DNA from: Nitrospiraceae bacterium UBA2166
GTDB lineage: Bacteria > Nitrospirota > Nitrospiria > Nitrospirales > UBA2166
DNA: 15,898 bases
Assembly (NCBI GenBank): GCA_002328825.1
Contig: DCWI01000096.1
Location: 1 to 15,898 of the forward strand
Direction: 5' to 3'
Positions 1 to 8,156 of the stretch are shown here, in pieces; within the stretch, counting starts at the first letter, position 1; the number at the start of each line of letters is the position of its first letter. The notes beneath the pieces were generated by a model. That model was not told the DNA's origin and searched no databases. It saw only the letters and a list, made by a program, of their open reading frames with translations. The translations under genes were made by a program, and so were the position numbers.

Positions 1-585
1 AAACTGCATACCTTCAACCACGTCGAGAGTGGTTGTTAAGCTCTTGGCTTCTTCAACGGTAATCACTCCATCTTTACCAACTTTTTCCATTGCCTCCGCG
101 ATCAAATCTCCCACAGCCACGTCATTGTTAGCGGAAATAATACCAATCTGGGCAATTTCTTTTTTGTCATTGCAGGACTTACTTTGAGAGTGCAGCTGCT
201 CAACTACCGCTTCCACTGCCGCATCAATACCACGCTTGATATCCATGGCATTCGCACCAGCAGCAACATTCTTCACTCCTTCGCGGAAAATAGCTTCGGC
301 CAGAACGGTAGCTGTGGTAGTGCCATCCCCAGCAACGTCACTGGTTTTACTTGCGACCTCACGGACCAATTGAGCCCCCATATTTTCATAGGCGTCCTCC
401 AGCTCAATTTCCTTGGCTACAGTGACCCCGTCCTTGGTGATCGTGGGGGCACCCCATTTCTTACTGAGCATGGCATTGCGCCCTTTCGGACCCAATGTGG
501 CTTTTACGGCCTTGGAAAGCTTGCTCACTCCTCTCAAAATTAGTTGCCGGGCATCTCCAGAATATTCCATCTGCTTTGCTGCCAT
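1..585 (-). CDS. groEL: Chaperonin GroEL, N-terminal part (cut by window edge)
   Basis: This is the large subunit of the ATP-driven cytosolic chaperonin that folds proteins inside the GroES-capped cage. Translating the minus strand from the ATG at 585 gives 195 residues, open to the window edge; E. coli GroEL has 548. The start [20 protein letters not shown] and the block TLGPKGRN at residues 30-37 match the family. The nucleotide-binding loop [11 protein letters not shown] places Asp87 and Thr89-91 at the E. coli positions. The last residues seen, DVVEGMQF, lie at the start of the apical domain. The start is fixed by AGGAG (592-596 in plus coordinates) 6 nt upstream. It follows groES after 42 bp and is surely cotranscribed with it. 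The truncation is due to the window, not a mutation. Confidence 0.98.
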   Translation of the reverse strand, partial: MAAKQMEYSGDARQLILRGVSKLSKAVKATLGPKGRNAMLSKKWGAPTITKDGVTVAKEIELEDAYENMGAQLVREVASKTSDVAGDGTTTATVLAEAIFREGVKNVAAGANAMDIKRGIDAAVEAVVEQLHSQSKSCNDKKEIAQIGIISANNDVAVGDLIAEAMEKVGKDGVITVEEAKSLTTTLDVVEGMQF

Positions 586-627
586 TATTATCTCCTCTCT
601 TCCTTCATTGCAGGTTATGTAGTGGGG

Positions 628-915
628 TTAGTCAAACAACCCTAGAACTTCTTCTTCCTTCATGACAACATATTCCACATCATCAAGCTTGATTTTGCTT
701 CCGCCATACCTCTCGCACAAAATGCTATCGCCGACCTTCACCATCGTCACATCTGGCCCGATGGCGCGTACAGTACCCTTCTGAGACTTTTCTTTAGCTG
801 TCTCAGGAATATAGATACCCCCAGCAGATTTTTCCGCGTCATCCTCAAGATATTCAACAAAAATACGATCCCTCAACGGTTTAAACTTCGTTTTGACCTG
901 TTCCTTTACTGCCAT
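628..915 (-). CDS. groES: Co-chaperonin GroES
   Basis: The 10-kDa lid of the GroEL chaperonin, 95 residues, which is normal length. It has the family N-terminus (FKPLRDRIFVEYLEDD), the mobile loop EKSAGGIYIPETAKEK with the hydrophobic IYI tripeptide that docks onto GroEL, the KGTVRAIGP strand, and a C-terminal EEEVLGLFD. The reading frame stays open to 930, but the start is set at the ATG at 915 because a perfect AGGAGG lies 6 nt upstream and the protein then begins MAVKEQ. It is 42 bp before groEL and 109 bp after the stop of priA on the same strand. Confidence 0.98.
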   Translation of the reverse strand: MAVKEQVKTKFKPLRDRIFVEYLEDDAEKSAGGIYIPETAKEKSQKGTVRAIGPDVTMVKVGDSILCERYGGSKIKLDDVEYVVMKEEEVLGLFD

Positions 916-921
916 GTGCTG

Positions 922-927
922 CCTCCT
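922..927 (-). promoter_or_regulatory. Shine-Dalgarno site of groES
   Basis: The minus strand reads AGGAGG, a full match to the anti-Shine-Dalgarno core, 6 nt before the ATG at 915. It rules out the in-frame upstream codon at 930, which has no such signal, and it fits the high expression expected for a chaperonin. Confidence 0.85.
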
Positions 928-985
928 CACTGATTAGGTTGATTCCTCCAAGTCATCTCAGGTAGCCCTCTGACCACCAAACGAA

Positions 986-1014
986 GAAATAATCACCGTA
1001 TCAGAAGAAGTCAA
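986..1014 (-). promoter_or_regulatory. Possible sigma70-type promoter for groESL
   Basis: On the minus strand TTGACT (1014-1009) is followed after 17 nt by TATTTC (991-986). The -35 matches 5 of 6 consensus bases but the -10 only 3 of 6. Transcription would start near 979, giving a leader of about 64 nt. No CIRCE inverted repeat (TTAGCACTC, 9 nt, GAGTGCTAA) and no sigma32-like -10 (CCCCATNT) are visible in the 109 bp between priA and groES. Tentative call. Confidence 0.3.
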
Positions 1015-1024
1015 GGTGGGAATC

Positions 1025-3274
1025 CTATAAAAATGCATGAGGGTCTACATCCACCTCGAATGTAAGGCCGGAAGTGCCTGGAAACGTTTTAGAGCTTTTC
1101 AGAGATGCTTCCACCACGCCATGAGCCACCTCGCTTGCAAGCCCAGAACAGGGCTCCTTGACCAAAATATGATCTCGGTAACGGCCGCGTACTCGTGAAT
1201 AAGGGGCTGGAACAGGGCCCAAAACCTCTTGGATTCCTGCTGTCTGGTTGTGTCGAAGATGATTGGCCCATCGGGCTGAAATCTGATGCACTTGAGCCTC
1301 AATATTACCAGTCACACGTAAACATACGAGCCTAGTGAATGGGGGAAACAAAAGTTCCTCTCGTATAGCCAGTTCGTCCATATAGAATTTTCTAGAGTCT
1401 TGGTGTATCACAGATTGCAACATATGATGCTCTGGCTGAAACGTCTGGATCAACATTTCTCCACATGTCAAAAACGACTTGAGCGCCATAAGTTGGTGAA
1501 AGGAACGCTCTGCGGCTCTAAAGTCTGGCATATGCATCATTGTGTCAGCAGAGATGACTCCAATCAGAGCCACCCTAGGCATAGGAGCTATATCGAGGAG
1601 CATTGATGTCCCAATAAGAATGTCGAGTGCTTTAAAATCAAGCCTCTTGATAAACGATAACGCTGCAGACTCTGACCGAACAAGATCTCTGTCCATTCGC
1701 ACAATACGAGCATCAGGAAAAAAAGCGCGAGTCTCCTCTTCCACGCCTTCAGTGCCAAACCCCATAGCTATAATATGAGTGCCTCCACAACGCAAACAGA
1801 TGTGGGGAGCATCACGAGATTCTCCACAGATGTGACACAAAACCTTGTGTTCTCTCCTATAGTACGTCAGCGACACACTACAACTGGTACATCGGGTGGT
1901 TGCTCCACAGTCACGACACCAGAGAGATCGCGAAAACCCTCGTCTTGGCTGGTATAGAATCACAGGCTTCCGGCTCGTTAAACAACCATGCATAGCACAA
2001 AGAAGCGATTCTGAAAAAAGTCTCCCCTTTTTTGATTCTGTTCGCATATCAATGCATTGGACTACCAGGTGTGGGGTGGTATGTGAATCACAGTCAAGAT
2101 CTGACGTAGGATTCTTGAATATCAATGTGGCTTTTTTAGATTGAATCAGATGAATGGCTTCAACCGAGGGATGTGCAGATCCAAAGATAACCGTAGCCAT
2201 CTCTCTGCTCGCTCGAGCCAACGCAATTTCACGCGTATGAAACCTCGGTTCATGATCGAATTTGTGTCGAAAGTCGTGCTCTTCATCCACAATAATAAGC
2301 CCCAATTTTCTCGTGGGGATTAATACGCTCGATCGAGTTCCAATCACAACATTTGCACCGCCAGATTGGAGCCTAGACCACTCTAATGTCCTCTGAGAAA
2401 GCGTACGTGTCCCAAACCAGTCAGATATGTTATCCCCGAGGTATGGACGCACCGCCTTGGAGAATTCACGGGCTTGACTCGCATGGGGAAAGATCACAAT
2501 GCAACTCTGCCGTTTCGTTATCGTTTCCTGAATAGCCTTTAGGTACGTACCGGTGCGGTATTCCAAAGATGCCTGCATAACGAAGGTTTGGGTTCTACTT
2601 TTCCTAATGGACGAAGCAAGAGGGCTGGACAAAGTCTGCAGTAACCAATGATCTGTCTCATCTACAGCATGAGCTGGACTAGGGTTTTCTTGAGACTTTT
2701 CAGAGCACTTAGCGTATTGGATACTAGGGGGAAGATTCACATAGCTCTCAATATATCCGCTCTTCTTAAGTGATCTCAGCACTGGAGTTATTTTCCGATG
2801 CCCCAGTTGTCGGCGTAAGTACTGACTCGAAAGGCCGTGCTTTGCGGACTTCAGCCTTGTGAGAATTGCGTGTTGAATCGTTCGATCTTGGCCCGATCCC
2901 TCCGTTATCATCCGTCCTAGTGTCGTTATAGAGAAACGTTCTTTGATTCCATACCTGAACACAGGCGAAAGCATGAGCTGGAGACATGCTCCCATAGGGG
3001 CAAGATAATACGATGTCATCCATCGGGCAAGTGACAACATTGACGGGGAAAGTTCAAACGATGCGTCAACAATAGCTTCGATTCTCTTGAGACGAGAAGC
3101 CTCGGGCGTCTCAATGATCTCAGCAATCAGCCCAACGTACACATTGGACCCAAATGGAACTCTTACCATATTTCCTGCGCGAACTTTCTGTTGCAACGTA
3201 TCAGGGATAACGTAGGTGAAGAGCCTACGTGGATAGTGTGAGATAAGAACCAGCGCGGCTGAGTGTAAGGGCAT
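1025..3274 (-). CDS. priA: PriA-family primosomal protein with degenerate helicase motifs (likely pseudohelicase)
   Basis: PriA normally recognises stalled forks and recombination intermediates, unwinds the lagging arm and reloads DnaB. At 749 residues this is a full-length homologue. Residues 1-110 form the 3'-end-binding domain (RRLFTYVIPD, MVRVPFG). The DEEH motif (Walker B) is at 330-333 (LIIVDEEHDFRHKFDHEPRFH). The zinc-binding insert keeps all eight cysteines as four CxxC pairs (453/456, 462/465, 480/483, 493/496). Motif V-like ILIGTSML and PDFRAAER follow at about 553-590. Two parts are abnormal. The Walker A loop, usually GVTGSGKTE, reads QASLEYRTG at about 234-242, so the P-loop glycines and the lysine are gone. 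Motif VI, usually TQVAGRAGRG, reads HQLMALKSFLTCG at 593-605. ATP hydrolysis and unwinding are therefore probably lost while DNA and zinc binding may remain. Deinococcus PriA is a known case of an ATPase-dead PriA. The ATG at 3274 has no clear Shine-Dalgarno site. Confidence 0.9.
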   Translation of the reverse strand: MPLHSAALVLISHYPRRLFTYVIPDTLQQKVRAGNMVRVPFGSNVYVGLIAEIIETPEASRLKRIEAIVDASFELSPSMLSLARWMTSYYLAPMGACLQLMLSPVFRYGIKERFSITTLGRMITEGSGQDRTIQHAILTRLKSAKHGLSSQYLRRQLGHRKITPVLRSLKKSGYIESYVNLPPSIQYAKCSEKSQENPSPAHAVDETDHWLLQTLSSPLASSIRKSRTQTFVMQASLEYRTGTYLKAIQETITKRQSCIVIFPHASQAREFSKAVRPYLGDNISDWFGTRTLSQRTLEWSRLQSGGANVVIGTRSSVLIPTRKLGLIIVDEEHDFRHKFDHEPRFHTREIALARASREMATVIFGSAHPSVEAIHLIQSKKATLIFKNPTSDLDCDSHTTPHLVVQCIDMRTESKKGRLFSESLLCAMHGCLTSRKPVILYQPRRGFSRSLWCRDCGATTRCTSCSVSLTYYRREHKVLCHICGESRDAPHICLRCGGTHIIAMGFGTEGVEEETRAFFPDARIVRMDRDLVRSESAALSFIKRLDFKALDILIGTSMLLDIAPMPRVALIGVISADTMMHMPDFRAAERSFHQLMALKSFLTCGEMLIQTFQPEHHMLQSVIHQDSRKFYMDELAIREELLFPPFTRLVCLRVTGNIEAQVHQISARWANHLRHNQTAGIQEVLGPVPAPYSRVRGRYRDHILVKEPCSGLASEVAHGVVEASLKSSKTFPGTSGLTFEVDVDPHAFL

Positions 3275-3459
3275 GACGTTTGGACAATATCAAACCCACT
3301 TCCAGTGTCAAGACCACACGAAGTGGCAATTCGCCGTGGTCCCGCTGAAGGTGCACCAGGGTTGATATTCCCCTGAAAAAAAAGGTTAAGAACGGGAATA
3401 ACACCCAGACGCCGCATCGGCCGTAGGTCTATTATCCTCTTGCGCCGGGAAAAAGGCCA
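3275..3459. other. Divergent intergenic region priA / nuoA
   Basis: These 185 bp separate the divergent priA and nuoA genes and should hold both promoters. For nuoA the best -10-like hexamer is TATTAT at 3430-3435, without a good -35. TTGATA at 3362-3367 is a possible -35 with only poor partners downstream. A run of eight A lies near 3376-3383. I see no convincing operator, RNA structure or small gene. Confidence 0.35.
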
Positions 3460-3861
3460 ATGCTATGCTTGCTCGTTGTGGAACTTCCTCCTTCGACCAT
3501 CGCTTACTTAACCGAATATTTGCCAATCCTCTTGTTCTTAGGGGTATCATTTGTCTTTGGTGCGGGCACCCTGCTTATCAGCCATATCGCACAGCCCAAG
3601 TACCCCGAAGCGGAAAAACTGACCACCTATGAATGTGGCAGCGAGCCAATTTCAGACGCCCGAATGCCATTTCCCGTTCGATACTACATCATCGCGATGT
3701 TATTTGTCGTCTTCGATGTCGAAGTAATTTTCTTATACCCATGGGCCGTAGCGTTTAATGAGATCGGGGTGATCGGCATGATGGAAATGATGATTTTCAT
3801 CGGTCTGTTTTTCGTCGCCTACTTCTATGCTTGGATGAAAGGAGCATTGGAATGGGATTAA
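3460..3861 (+). CDS. nuoA: NADH-quinone oxidoreductase subunit A (NuoA)
   Basis: A small membrane subunit of complex I at the junction of the membrane and peripheral arms, near the quinone cavity. It has 133 residues and three predicted transmembrane segments (about 20-42, 75-95 and 103-127). The family signature is clear: [24 protein letters not shown] between segments 1 and 2 holds the conserved loop cysteine, and [17 protein letters not shown] carries the conserved acidic residues of segment 2. The ATG at 3460 follows an AAAAGG sequence; an in-frame GTG at 3478 is a possible shorter start. It is the first gene of the nuo run and its end overlaps nuoB by 10 bp. Confidence 0.96.
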   Translation: MLCLLVVELPPSTIAYLTEYLPILLFLGVSFVFGAGTLLISHIAQPKYPEAEKLTTYECGSEPISDARMPFPVRYYIIAMLFVVFDVEVIFLYPWAVAFNEIGVIGMMEMMIFIGLFFVAYFYAWMKGALEWD

Positions 3862-4373
3862 TCCAGATTGGGGCACAAGATAAATCTGGAGATCTAGGAG
3901 TCCTCACCCTAACCCTTGAAAAGGCAGTGAACTGGGCAAGAAAGGGCTCTCTGTGGCCAATGACCTTTGGCCTCGCCTGCTGTGCCATTGAAATGATGGC
4001 AGCGGTATCGTCCCGCTATGACATGGATCGATTTGGGGCCGGCATATTTCGCGGAACCCCCCGTCAATCCGACCTGATGATTGTCGCCGGGACTGTCTGT
4101 CGACGCATGGCCCCTGTGGTCCGGAAGGTATACGACCAAATGCCCGAACCAAAATATGTACTTTCGATGGGTTCGTGCGCAACCTCAGGGAATATTTACG
4201 ACAGCTACCCCGTGGTTCAAGGTGTCGATCGAATTGTGCCCGTTGATATGTATGTTCCTGGATGTCCGCCAACACCGGAAGCGCTCTTCGATGGAATTCT
4301 TAAGCTTCAGGATGAAATTATGCGTCGCCGCGTATTCACTAAACAACCCAAAGAAGTTAGCATGGAAGGATAA
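3852..4373 (+). CDS. nuoB: NADH-quinone oxidoreductase subunit B (NuoB)
   Basis: A peripheral-arm subunit that carries the terminal [4Fe-4S] cluster N2, which passes electrons to quinone. It has 173 residues. The four ligands are present: the tandem cysteines 43-44 in [12 protein letters not shown], Cys109 in GSCATSG and Cys138 in [11 protein letters not shown]. The loop [20 protein letters not shown] is typical of the family. The ATG at 3852 is preferred over the in-frame TTG at 3831 because AAAGGAG (3838-3844) sits 7 nt before it. It overlaps the end of nuoA and shares the A of TAATG with nuoC, indicating translational coupling. Confidence 0.97.
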   Translation: MGLIQIGAQDKSGDLGVLTLTLEKAVNWARKGSLWPMTFGLACCAIEMMAAVSSRYDMDRFGAGIFRGTPRQSDLMIVAGTVCRRMAPVVRKVYDQMPEPKYVLSMGSCATSGNIYDSYPVVQGVDRIVPVDMYVPGCPPTPEALFDGILKLQDEIMRRRVFTKQPKEVSMEG

Positions 4374-4867
4374 TGCATCCGCTTTCAGCTCGTATAAAAT
4401 CGCAATTTCCGCAATCCTTGGTCTCTATTGTAGCCTACCGAGGAGAAGTGACTGCTAACGTCAAACGTGAATCAATCCACGAGATATGCCGATTTCTCCA
4501 CGACGATCCTGAAATGGCCTTCAATTACATTGTCCACGTGAGTTCCGTGGACTGGCCAAATGATTCTGAACGGTTTGAGATCATCTATGAGGTCTATTCC
4601 ATTCCAAAACGTCACCGCATACGGATAAAAACTCGAGTCCCAGAATCCGACCCACATCTCGATTCGATGGTAGACATCTGGAAAGGTGCCGAATTTATGG
4701 AAAGAGAGGTCTTCGACATGATGGGTATCCATTTTGACAATCACCCTGATCTCCGCCGAATCCTCCTTCCTGACGACTACCCTGAAGGATACCCCTTACG
4801 CAAAGATTTCCCTCTGCAAGGTAAAGGTTGGCGAGATACATTCGAGTTTCTTGGTGAAAAACCATAA
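4373..4867 (+). CDS. nuoC: NADH-quinone oxidoreductase subunit C (NuoC, 30-kDa subunit)
   Basis: A peripheral-arm subunit that packs against NuoD and NuoB. It has 164 residues, at the short end for the family, and is a separate gene rather than a NuoCD fusion. The 30-kDa signature is complete near the C-terminus: EREVFDMMGIHFDNHPDLRR followed by ILLPDDYPEGYPLRKDFPL. The start codon overlaps the nuoB stop (TAATG), with GGAAGG just upstream. The normal next gene, nuoD, lies 1.9 kb further on, beyond an oppositely oriented radical SAM gene. Confidence 0.96.
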   Translation: MHPLSARIKSQFPQSLVSIVAYRGEVTANVKRESIHEICRFLHDDPEMAFNYIVHVSSVDWPNDSERFEIIYEVYSIPKRHRIRIKTRVPESDPHLDSMVDIWKGAEFMEREVFDMMGIHFDNHPDLRRILLPDDYPEGYPLRKDFPLQGKGWRDTFEFLGEKP

Positions 4868-4984
4868 GAACCTCTGGGTTTTACCACAGCCATCCTCCTC
4901 CAACCAGAACACATTCTCCAAAATATAGCCGCACGGCGTGCTAGTGGCACAAAGTGTCGCTGACATCTCCATTGTCCCAGAAAT
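4868..4984. other. Convergent intergenic region nuoC / radical SAM gene
   Basis: These 117 bp lie between the stops of two converging genes, where a bidirectional terminator would be expected. I see only short stems such as GCCG-CA-CGGC near 4930, with no following T-run. No terminator can be supported from the sequence. Confidence 0.3.
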
Positions 4985-6565
4985 TTAAGCCCTAGTAGCG
5001 CCTGAGATGGGACCTTTAGAAGGATTCTCTACCACACGATTATGTGCTTTGAGGTATGCCAAGTGGTCGTGAGACAAGGCTTCGGCTGGTAGCATGTCCC
5101 AATACAGGCCTAGCTTCCTTTTGAGCCTCTGTTTATAAAACTCCGGAAGCACAGTGCTTTCTCCTTCCAGATAGCGCCGAAGAGCAATGTTCGAATCGAG
5201 ATTCTTACGGATGATTGTGTGATACTTGAGACGCCCAAACCCCTCTGACGACATACTACGGACAACATTCAACCACTTTGGAATCCATACTTTATTTGAA
5301 AACAACCTTCGAGAAATTCGTGGCCAAGAGAATGCATAATGAGTCAGGTCAATAAGGTGATCGTAGAATTCTGGCCATGTATAGTTCTTTGGCCGAACAT
5401 TCATAGCCTTGTTGTTATCGAGAAAATGAAATGGAAACGGTAAAACCCTCCCCTCGCGCTGTAAATCGAGATTAAATGGAGAAGCTTGGCCAAATGCCGA
5501 CAGCAAAGAGAATGCCGGAAAAGTTCCGGGCGTTCGCCTGAGAAACTCTTTAGTCAGTTCAAACGGTTCTGGCCCTTCATCACTGTCCAACCCGAGAACA
5601 AAATTTGATTGGGTGTAGGGAATGTATTGGTGCACTAGATTCATGTGGTCGGCGATGTGCCTGACCTTGTCAAGGCCAGTCCGCCGGCCTGAGCTTGACT
5701 TGTCCGCATGGTCGTACCAAGATTCAATGCCTGGAAGCACAGCTTTAAACCCATTTCTCTGCATCCTCTTGAGGTGTGGTTCGCTCAGAATAGACAAGGT
5801 ACTTTCGGCAATAAAGTCAATCGAATCAGGAGGAATAGAGTCCTCAATAATTCCCATGTACTGATTGAAACTTACGCCAAAGTTTGGATCATGCCACGCA
5901 ACACAGGGTCGGTCTAATTTCGTAAGCAAGAACCGAAGATCCTCACGAATTTGATCAAACTCTAATTGCTGAAAATCGATGTTTGCATCAATACAAAATC
6001 CACAGGTGTAAGGACAACCCATACTGCCAATCATAGGAACAATTTTGAACGATGTTGGTGCTTTGTCTATGGTAGGCTCGATAAACTTCCATCGTTCCTT
6101 AACCCCTGGGAGTTCACGGGGCTGCTGCGTTGCGCTGAGCTGTTGCCCGATAGGTCGAGATGGATCACAGTCACGGACAACATCTCCAATTAACGCTTTG
6201 TCGGTAAACCCTAAAACATAATCAAAATAACGCACCGCATCCTGAGGATAACACCGTGCATGCGGTCCACCCAACACAGTCACGGTTCCTTGTCGGCGAA
6301 AAATATTGCTAATGGCATAGGCAAGTTCTGCCGAACGAGTAAATGCCGAAATAAACAAAAAATCTGCATCACGCTGTAGTTCACTATTCAGGTCTTCCAA
6401 GCCGGTATAGCAAACGAATTGAACATCGTGACCCATCTGCTCACACCACACTGCAACCACCTGAGGCATAATGCTGGCAAGATTCTGATTCATGATCCGC
6501 GCATAAAGACTCGTGGTCGGGCCTTTGGTCAGGAGATCAAGAATAGTAATTTTGAGACGCCGCAT
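4985..6565 (-). CDS. B12-binding-domain radical SAM protein of unknown function
   Basis: A 526-residue protein with two recognisable domains. Residues 1-135 resemble the Rossmann-like B12-binding domain seen at the N-terminus of many radical SAM enzymes (MGHDVQFVCYTG, then VTVLGGPHARCYPQDA and DYVLGF). The DxHxxG cobalamin-ligand motif is not evident. Residues 172-400 form the radical SAM barrel: CPYTCGFC supplies Cys184, Cys188 and Cys191 for the SAM-binding [4Fe-4S] cluster, and VLPGIES fits the later barrel strands. The C-terminal 120 residues are basic and unassigned. The start is set at 6565 because GGAG lies 4 nt upstream; an ATG five codons earlier (6580) has no clear site. It lies antisense between nuoC and nuoD with its own promoter, so it is not part of the nuo transcript. 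The substrate cannot be deduced; lipid, cofactor or tRNA modification are all possible. Confidence 0.85.
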   Translation of the reverse strand: MRRLKITILDLLTKGPTTSLYARIMNQNLASIMPQVVAVWCEQMGHDVQFVCYTGLEDLNSELQRDADFLFISAFTRSAELAYAISNIFRRQGTVTVLGGPHARCYPQDAVRYFDYVLGFTDKALIGDVVRDCDPSRPIGQQLSATQQPRELPGVKERWKFIEPTIDKAPTSFKIVPMIGSMGCPYTCGFCIDANIDFQQLEFDQIREDLRFLLTKLDRPCVAWHDPNFGVSFNQYMGIIEDSIPPDSIDFIAESTLSILSEPHLKRMQRNGFKAVLPGIESWYDHADKSSSGRRTGLDKVRHIADHMNLVHQYIPYTQSNFVLGLDSDEGPEPFELTKEFLRRTPGTFPAFSLLSAFGQASPFNLDLQREGRVLPFPFHFLDNNKAMNVRPKNYTWPEFYDHLIDLTHYAFSWPRISRRLFSNKVWIPKWLNVVRSMSSEGFGRLKYHTIIRKNLDSNIALRRYLEGESTVLPEFYKQRLKRKLGLYWDMLPAEALSHDHLAYLKAHNRVVENPSKGPISGATRA

Positions 6566-6649
6566 TGTTCTCCATCGCATTTCACTTACGCCACCCTATC
6601 AAAGACAAATATCACGGCAAACCGGAAATCCCCTGATGCCTGCCAACGG

Positions 6650-6658
6650 ATTATAGCA
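6650..6658 (-). promoter_or_regulatory. Extended -10 promoter for the radical SAM gene
   Basis: The minus strand reads TGCTATAAT, a perfect TATAAT preceded by TGn, which is the extended -10 form that works with a weak -35. The region 16-18 nt further upstream (AAAAGT or similar) is not a -35 match. Transcription would start near 6643 and give a leader of about 78 nt. The element is in the 211-bp region shared with nuoD. For nuoD only weak candidates are seen, such as GATAAC at 6731-6736. Confidence 0.5.
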
Positions 6659-6776
6659 GTAAATGAGGTAGCACTTTTGGCTCATCCCCCGAAATAGGAC
6701 TTTTCCCTCTTGCGGGAGCATACCGCCCCGGATAACATAAGCTTTTTGCTAACTTGCTGAGAATTGGAAATTGTCT

Positions 6777-8057
6777 ATGCCCCAAGGACTTCACGATCAA
6801 CGGAACACAGTATATCGGATCAATCCGAAACATCCCGAAGATCCAGCCCTCCCTGTTCTTCGCACTGAAGAGCTGATGCTAAACATGGGCCCCCAGCACC
6901 CTGCCACTCACGGGGTACTCAAAGTTGTATTGGATCTAGAAGGCGAGCGCATCGTCCAAGCAACTCCCGTTATGGGATATTTGCATCGTGGGGTTGAAAA
7001 ACTTGCCGAGCATGGCACGTATCATCAGTTTATTCCACATACCGACCGCTTGGACTATGTCTGTGCCATGTACAACAACTTTGCATATGTTCGAGCTGTT
7101 GAGAAACTCATTGACCTACAAGTTCCAGAACGTGCGGAATACCTTCGGACCATCGTCGCGGAAATCCAGAGAATTATAGGACACCAATTTTGGCTTGGAA
7201 CCCAAGCTTTAGACCTTGGCGCGATGACAGTCTTCTTCTATACCTTTAGGGACCGCGAAATTTTGCTTGATTGGTTTGAGCAGCTATGTGGTGCTCGTCT
7301 AACCACAAGCTGGTATCGCATCGGTGGTGTCGAACGGGACCTCTCTCCAGCTCTTGTCGAGACGATGAGCGACTACCTTGATTACTTTCCACCAAAAATA
7401 GACGAATACATGATCTTTCTCGAAAAAAACAGGATTTGGCTTGCGAGGACAAAAGGCGTGGCAGTGATTTCAGCTGAAGACGCGATTAGCTTTGGAATGA
7501 GTGGGCCGCCCCTCCGCGGGTCAGGTGTAGATTATGACTTGCGCAAATATGAGCCCTATGCGGCCTATGACAAAGTCGAATGGAAGGTTCCAGTCGGAAC
7601 AAATGGTGATACCTATGATCGATACTGGATTCGAATGGAAGAGATGAGAGAGAGTGTAAAAATCATCCGTCAATGTCTTGATCATCTTAAAGAACTTGAC
7701 CAACTTCCAACCGACGATTCTCGAAATCAAATCATGGCCAAACGACCAAGCGTGACCCTACCGACGAAAGATCGTGTGTTTACCAACCTCGAGAACATGA
7801 TCCAGCAATTCAAGCTCTTTTCGGAAGGTTTTAAAGCGCCGAAGGGGGAAATCTATTGTGGCACAGAAGCGCACAAGGGCGAACTCGGATTTTATATTGT
7901 CAGCGATGGGGACTCACGCCCCTATCGCATGAAAATTCGCGCACCTTCATTCATTCATATGGGAGCATTTGACCACATGTGTAAGGGGTACATGATTTCA
8001 GATGCTGTCACGATCTTTGGCACCTATGATGTTGTGATGGGGGAATGTGATCGTTAA
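6777..8057 (+). CDS. nuoD: NADH-quinone oxidoreductase subunit D (NuoD, 49-kDa subunit)
   Basis: A peripheral-arm subunit that forms most of the quinone head-group pocket with NuoB; homologous to the large subunit of [NiFe] hydrogenases. It has 426 residues. Signatures in order: NMGPQHPATHGVL (37-49) with the quinone-pocket His41, VMGYLHRGVEKL, DRLDYVCAMYNN with Tyr94 (matching Thermus Nqo4 Tyr87), and near the C-terminus GELGFYIVSDGDSRPYRMKI, ending in GECDR. The hydrogenase NiFe cysteines are absent, as expected for complex I. The ATG at 6777 is preferred over a TTG two codons earlier; GGA lies about 10 nt upstream. Since the antisense gene separates it from nuoABC, it probably has its own promoter. 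The next gene is nuoG after 99 bp, with no nuoE or nuoF between. Confidence 0.97.
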   Translation: MPQGLHDQRNTVYRINPKHPEDPALPVLRTEELMLNMGPQHPATHGVLKVVLDLEGERIVQATPVMGYLHRGVEKLAEHGTYHQFIPHTDRLDYVCAMYNNFAYVRAVEKLIDLQVPERAEYLRTIVAEIQRIIGHQFWLGTQALDLGAMTVFFYTFRDREILLDWFEQLCGARLTTSWYRIGGVERDLSPALVETMSDYLDYFPPKIDEYMIFLEKNRIWLARTKGVAVISAEDAISFGMSGPPLRGSGVDYDLRKYEPYAAYDKVEWKVPVGTNGDTYDRYWIRMEEMRESVKIIRQCLDHLKELDQLPTDDSRNQIMAKRPSVTLPTKDRVFTNLENMIQQFKLFSEGFKAPKGEIYCGTEAHKGELGFYIVSDGDSRPYRMKIRAPSFIHMGAFDHMCKGYMISDAVTIFGTYDVVMGECDR

Positions 8058-8156
8058 TACTTCTAAAAAGAAAGACCGTCAGCGGGGACCTTGCCCTCTT
8101 GCATGCTCGCATATTCCATACATCACTTGCAGAATAATCGCTCTTTAGGCAACCCC

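Noticed and set aside
3376..3383. Run of eight A upstream of nuoA, read on the minus strand as a possible T-tract of a terminator
   Set aside because: No GC-rich hairpin precedes it on the minus strand, and no gene ends there.
3163..3417. An 84-codon open frame on the minus strand covering the priA start and part of the intergenic region
   Set aside because: It runs out of frame through the conserved N-terminus of PriA and its product has no domain or membrane features. Probably a chance frame.
4081..4458. A 125-codon open frame across the nuoB end and nuoC start
   Set aside because: Out of frame with both genes, which are certain from their motifs and have coupled starts.
4868..4984. A bidirectional terminator between nuoC and the radical SAM gene
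   Set aside because: Only 4-bp stems without a T-run were found.
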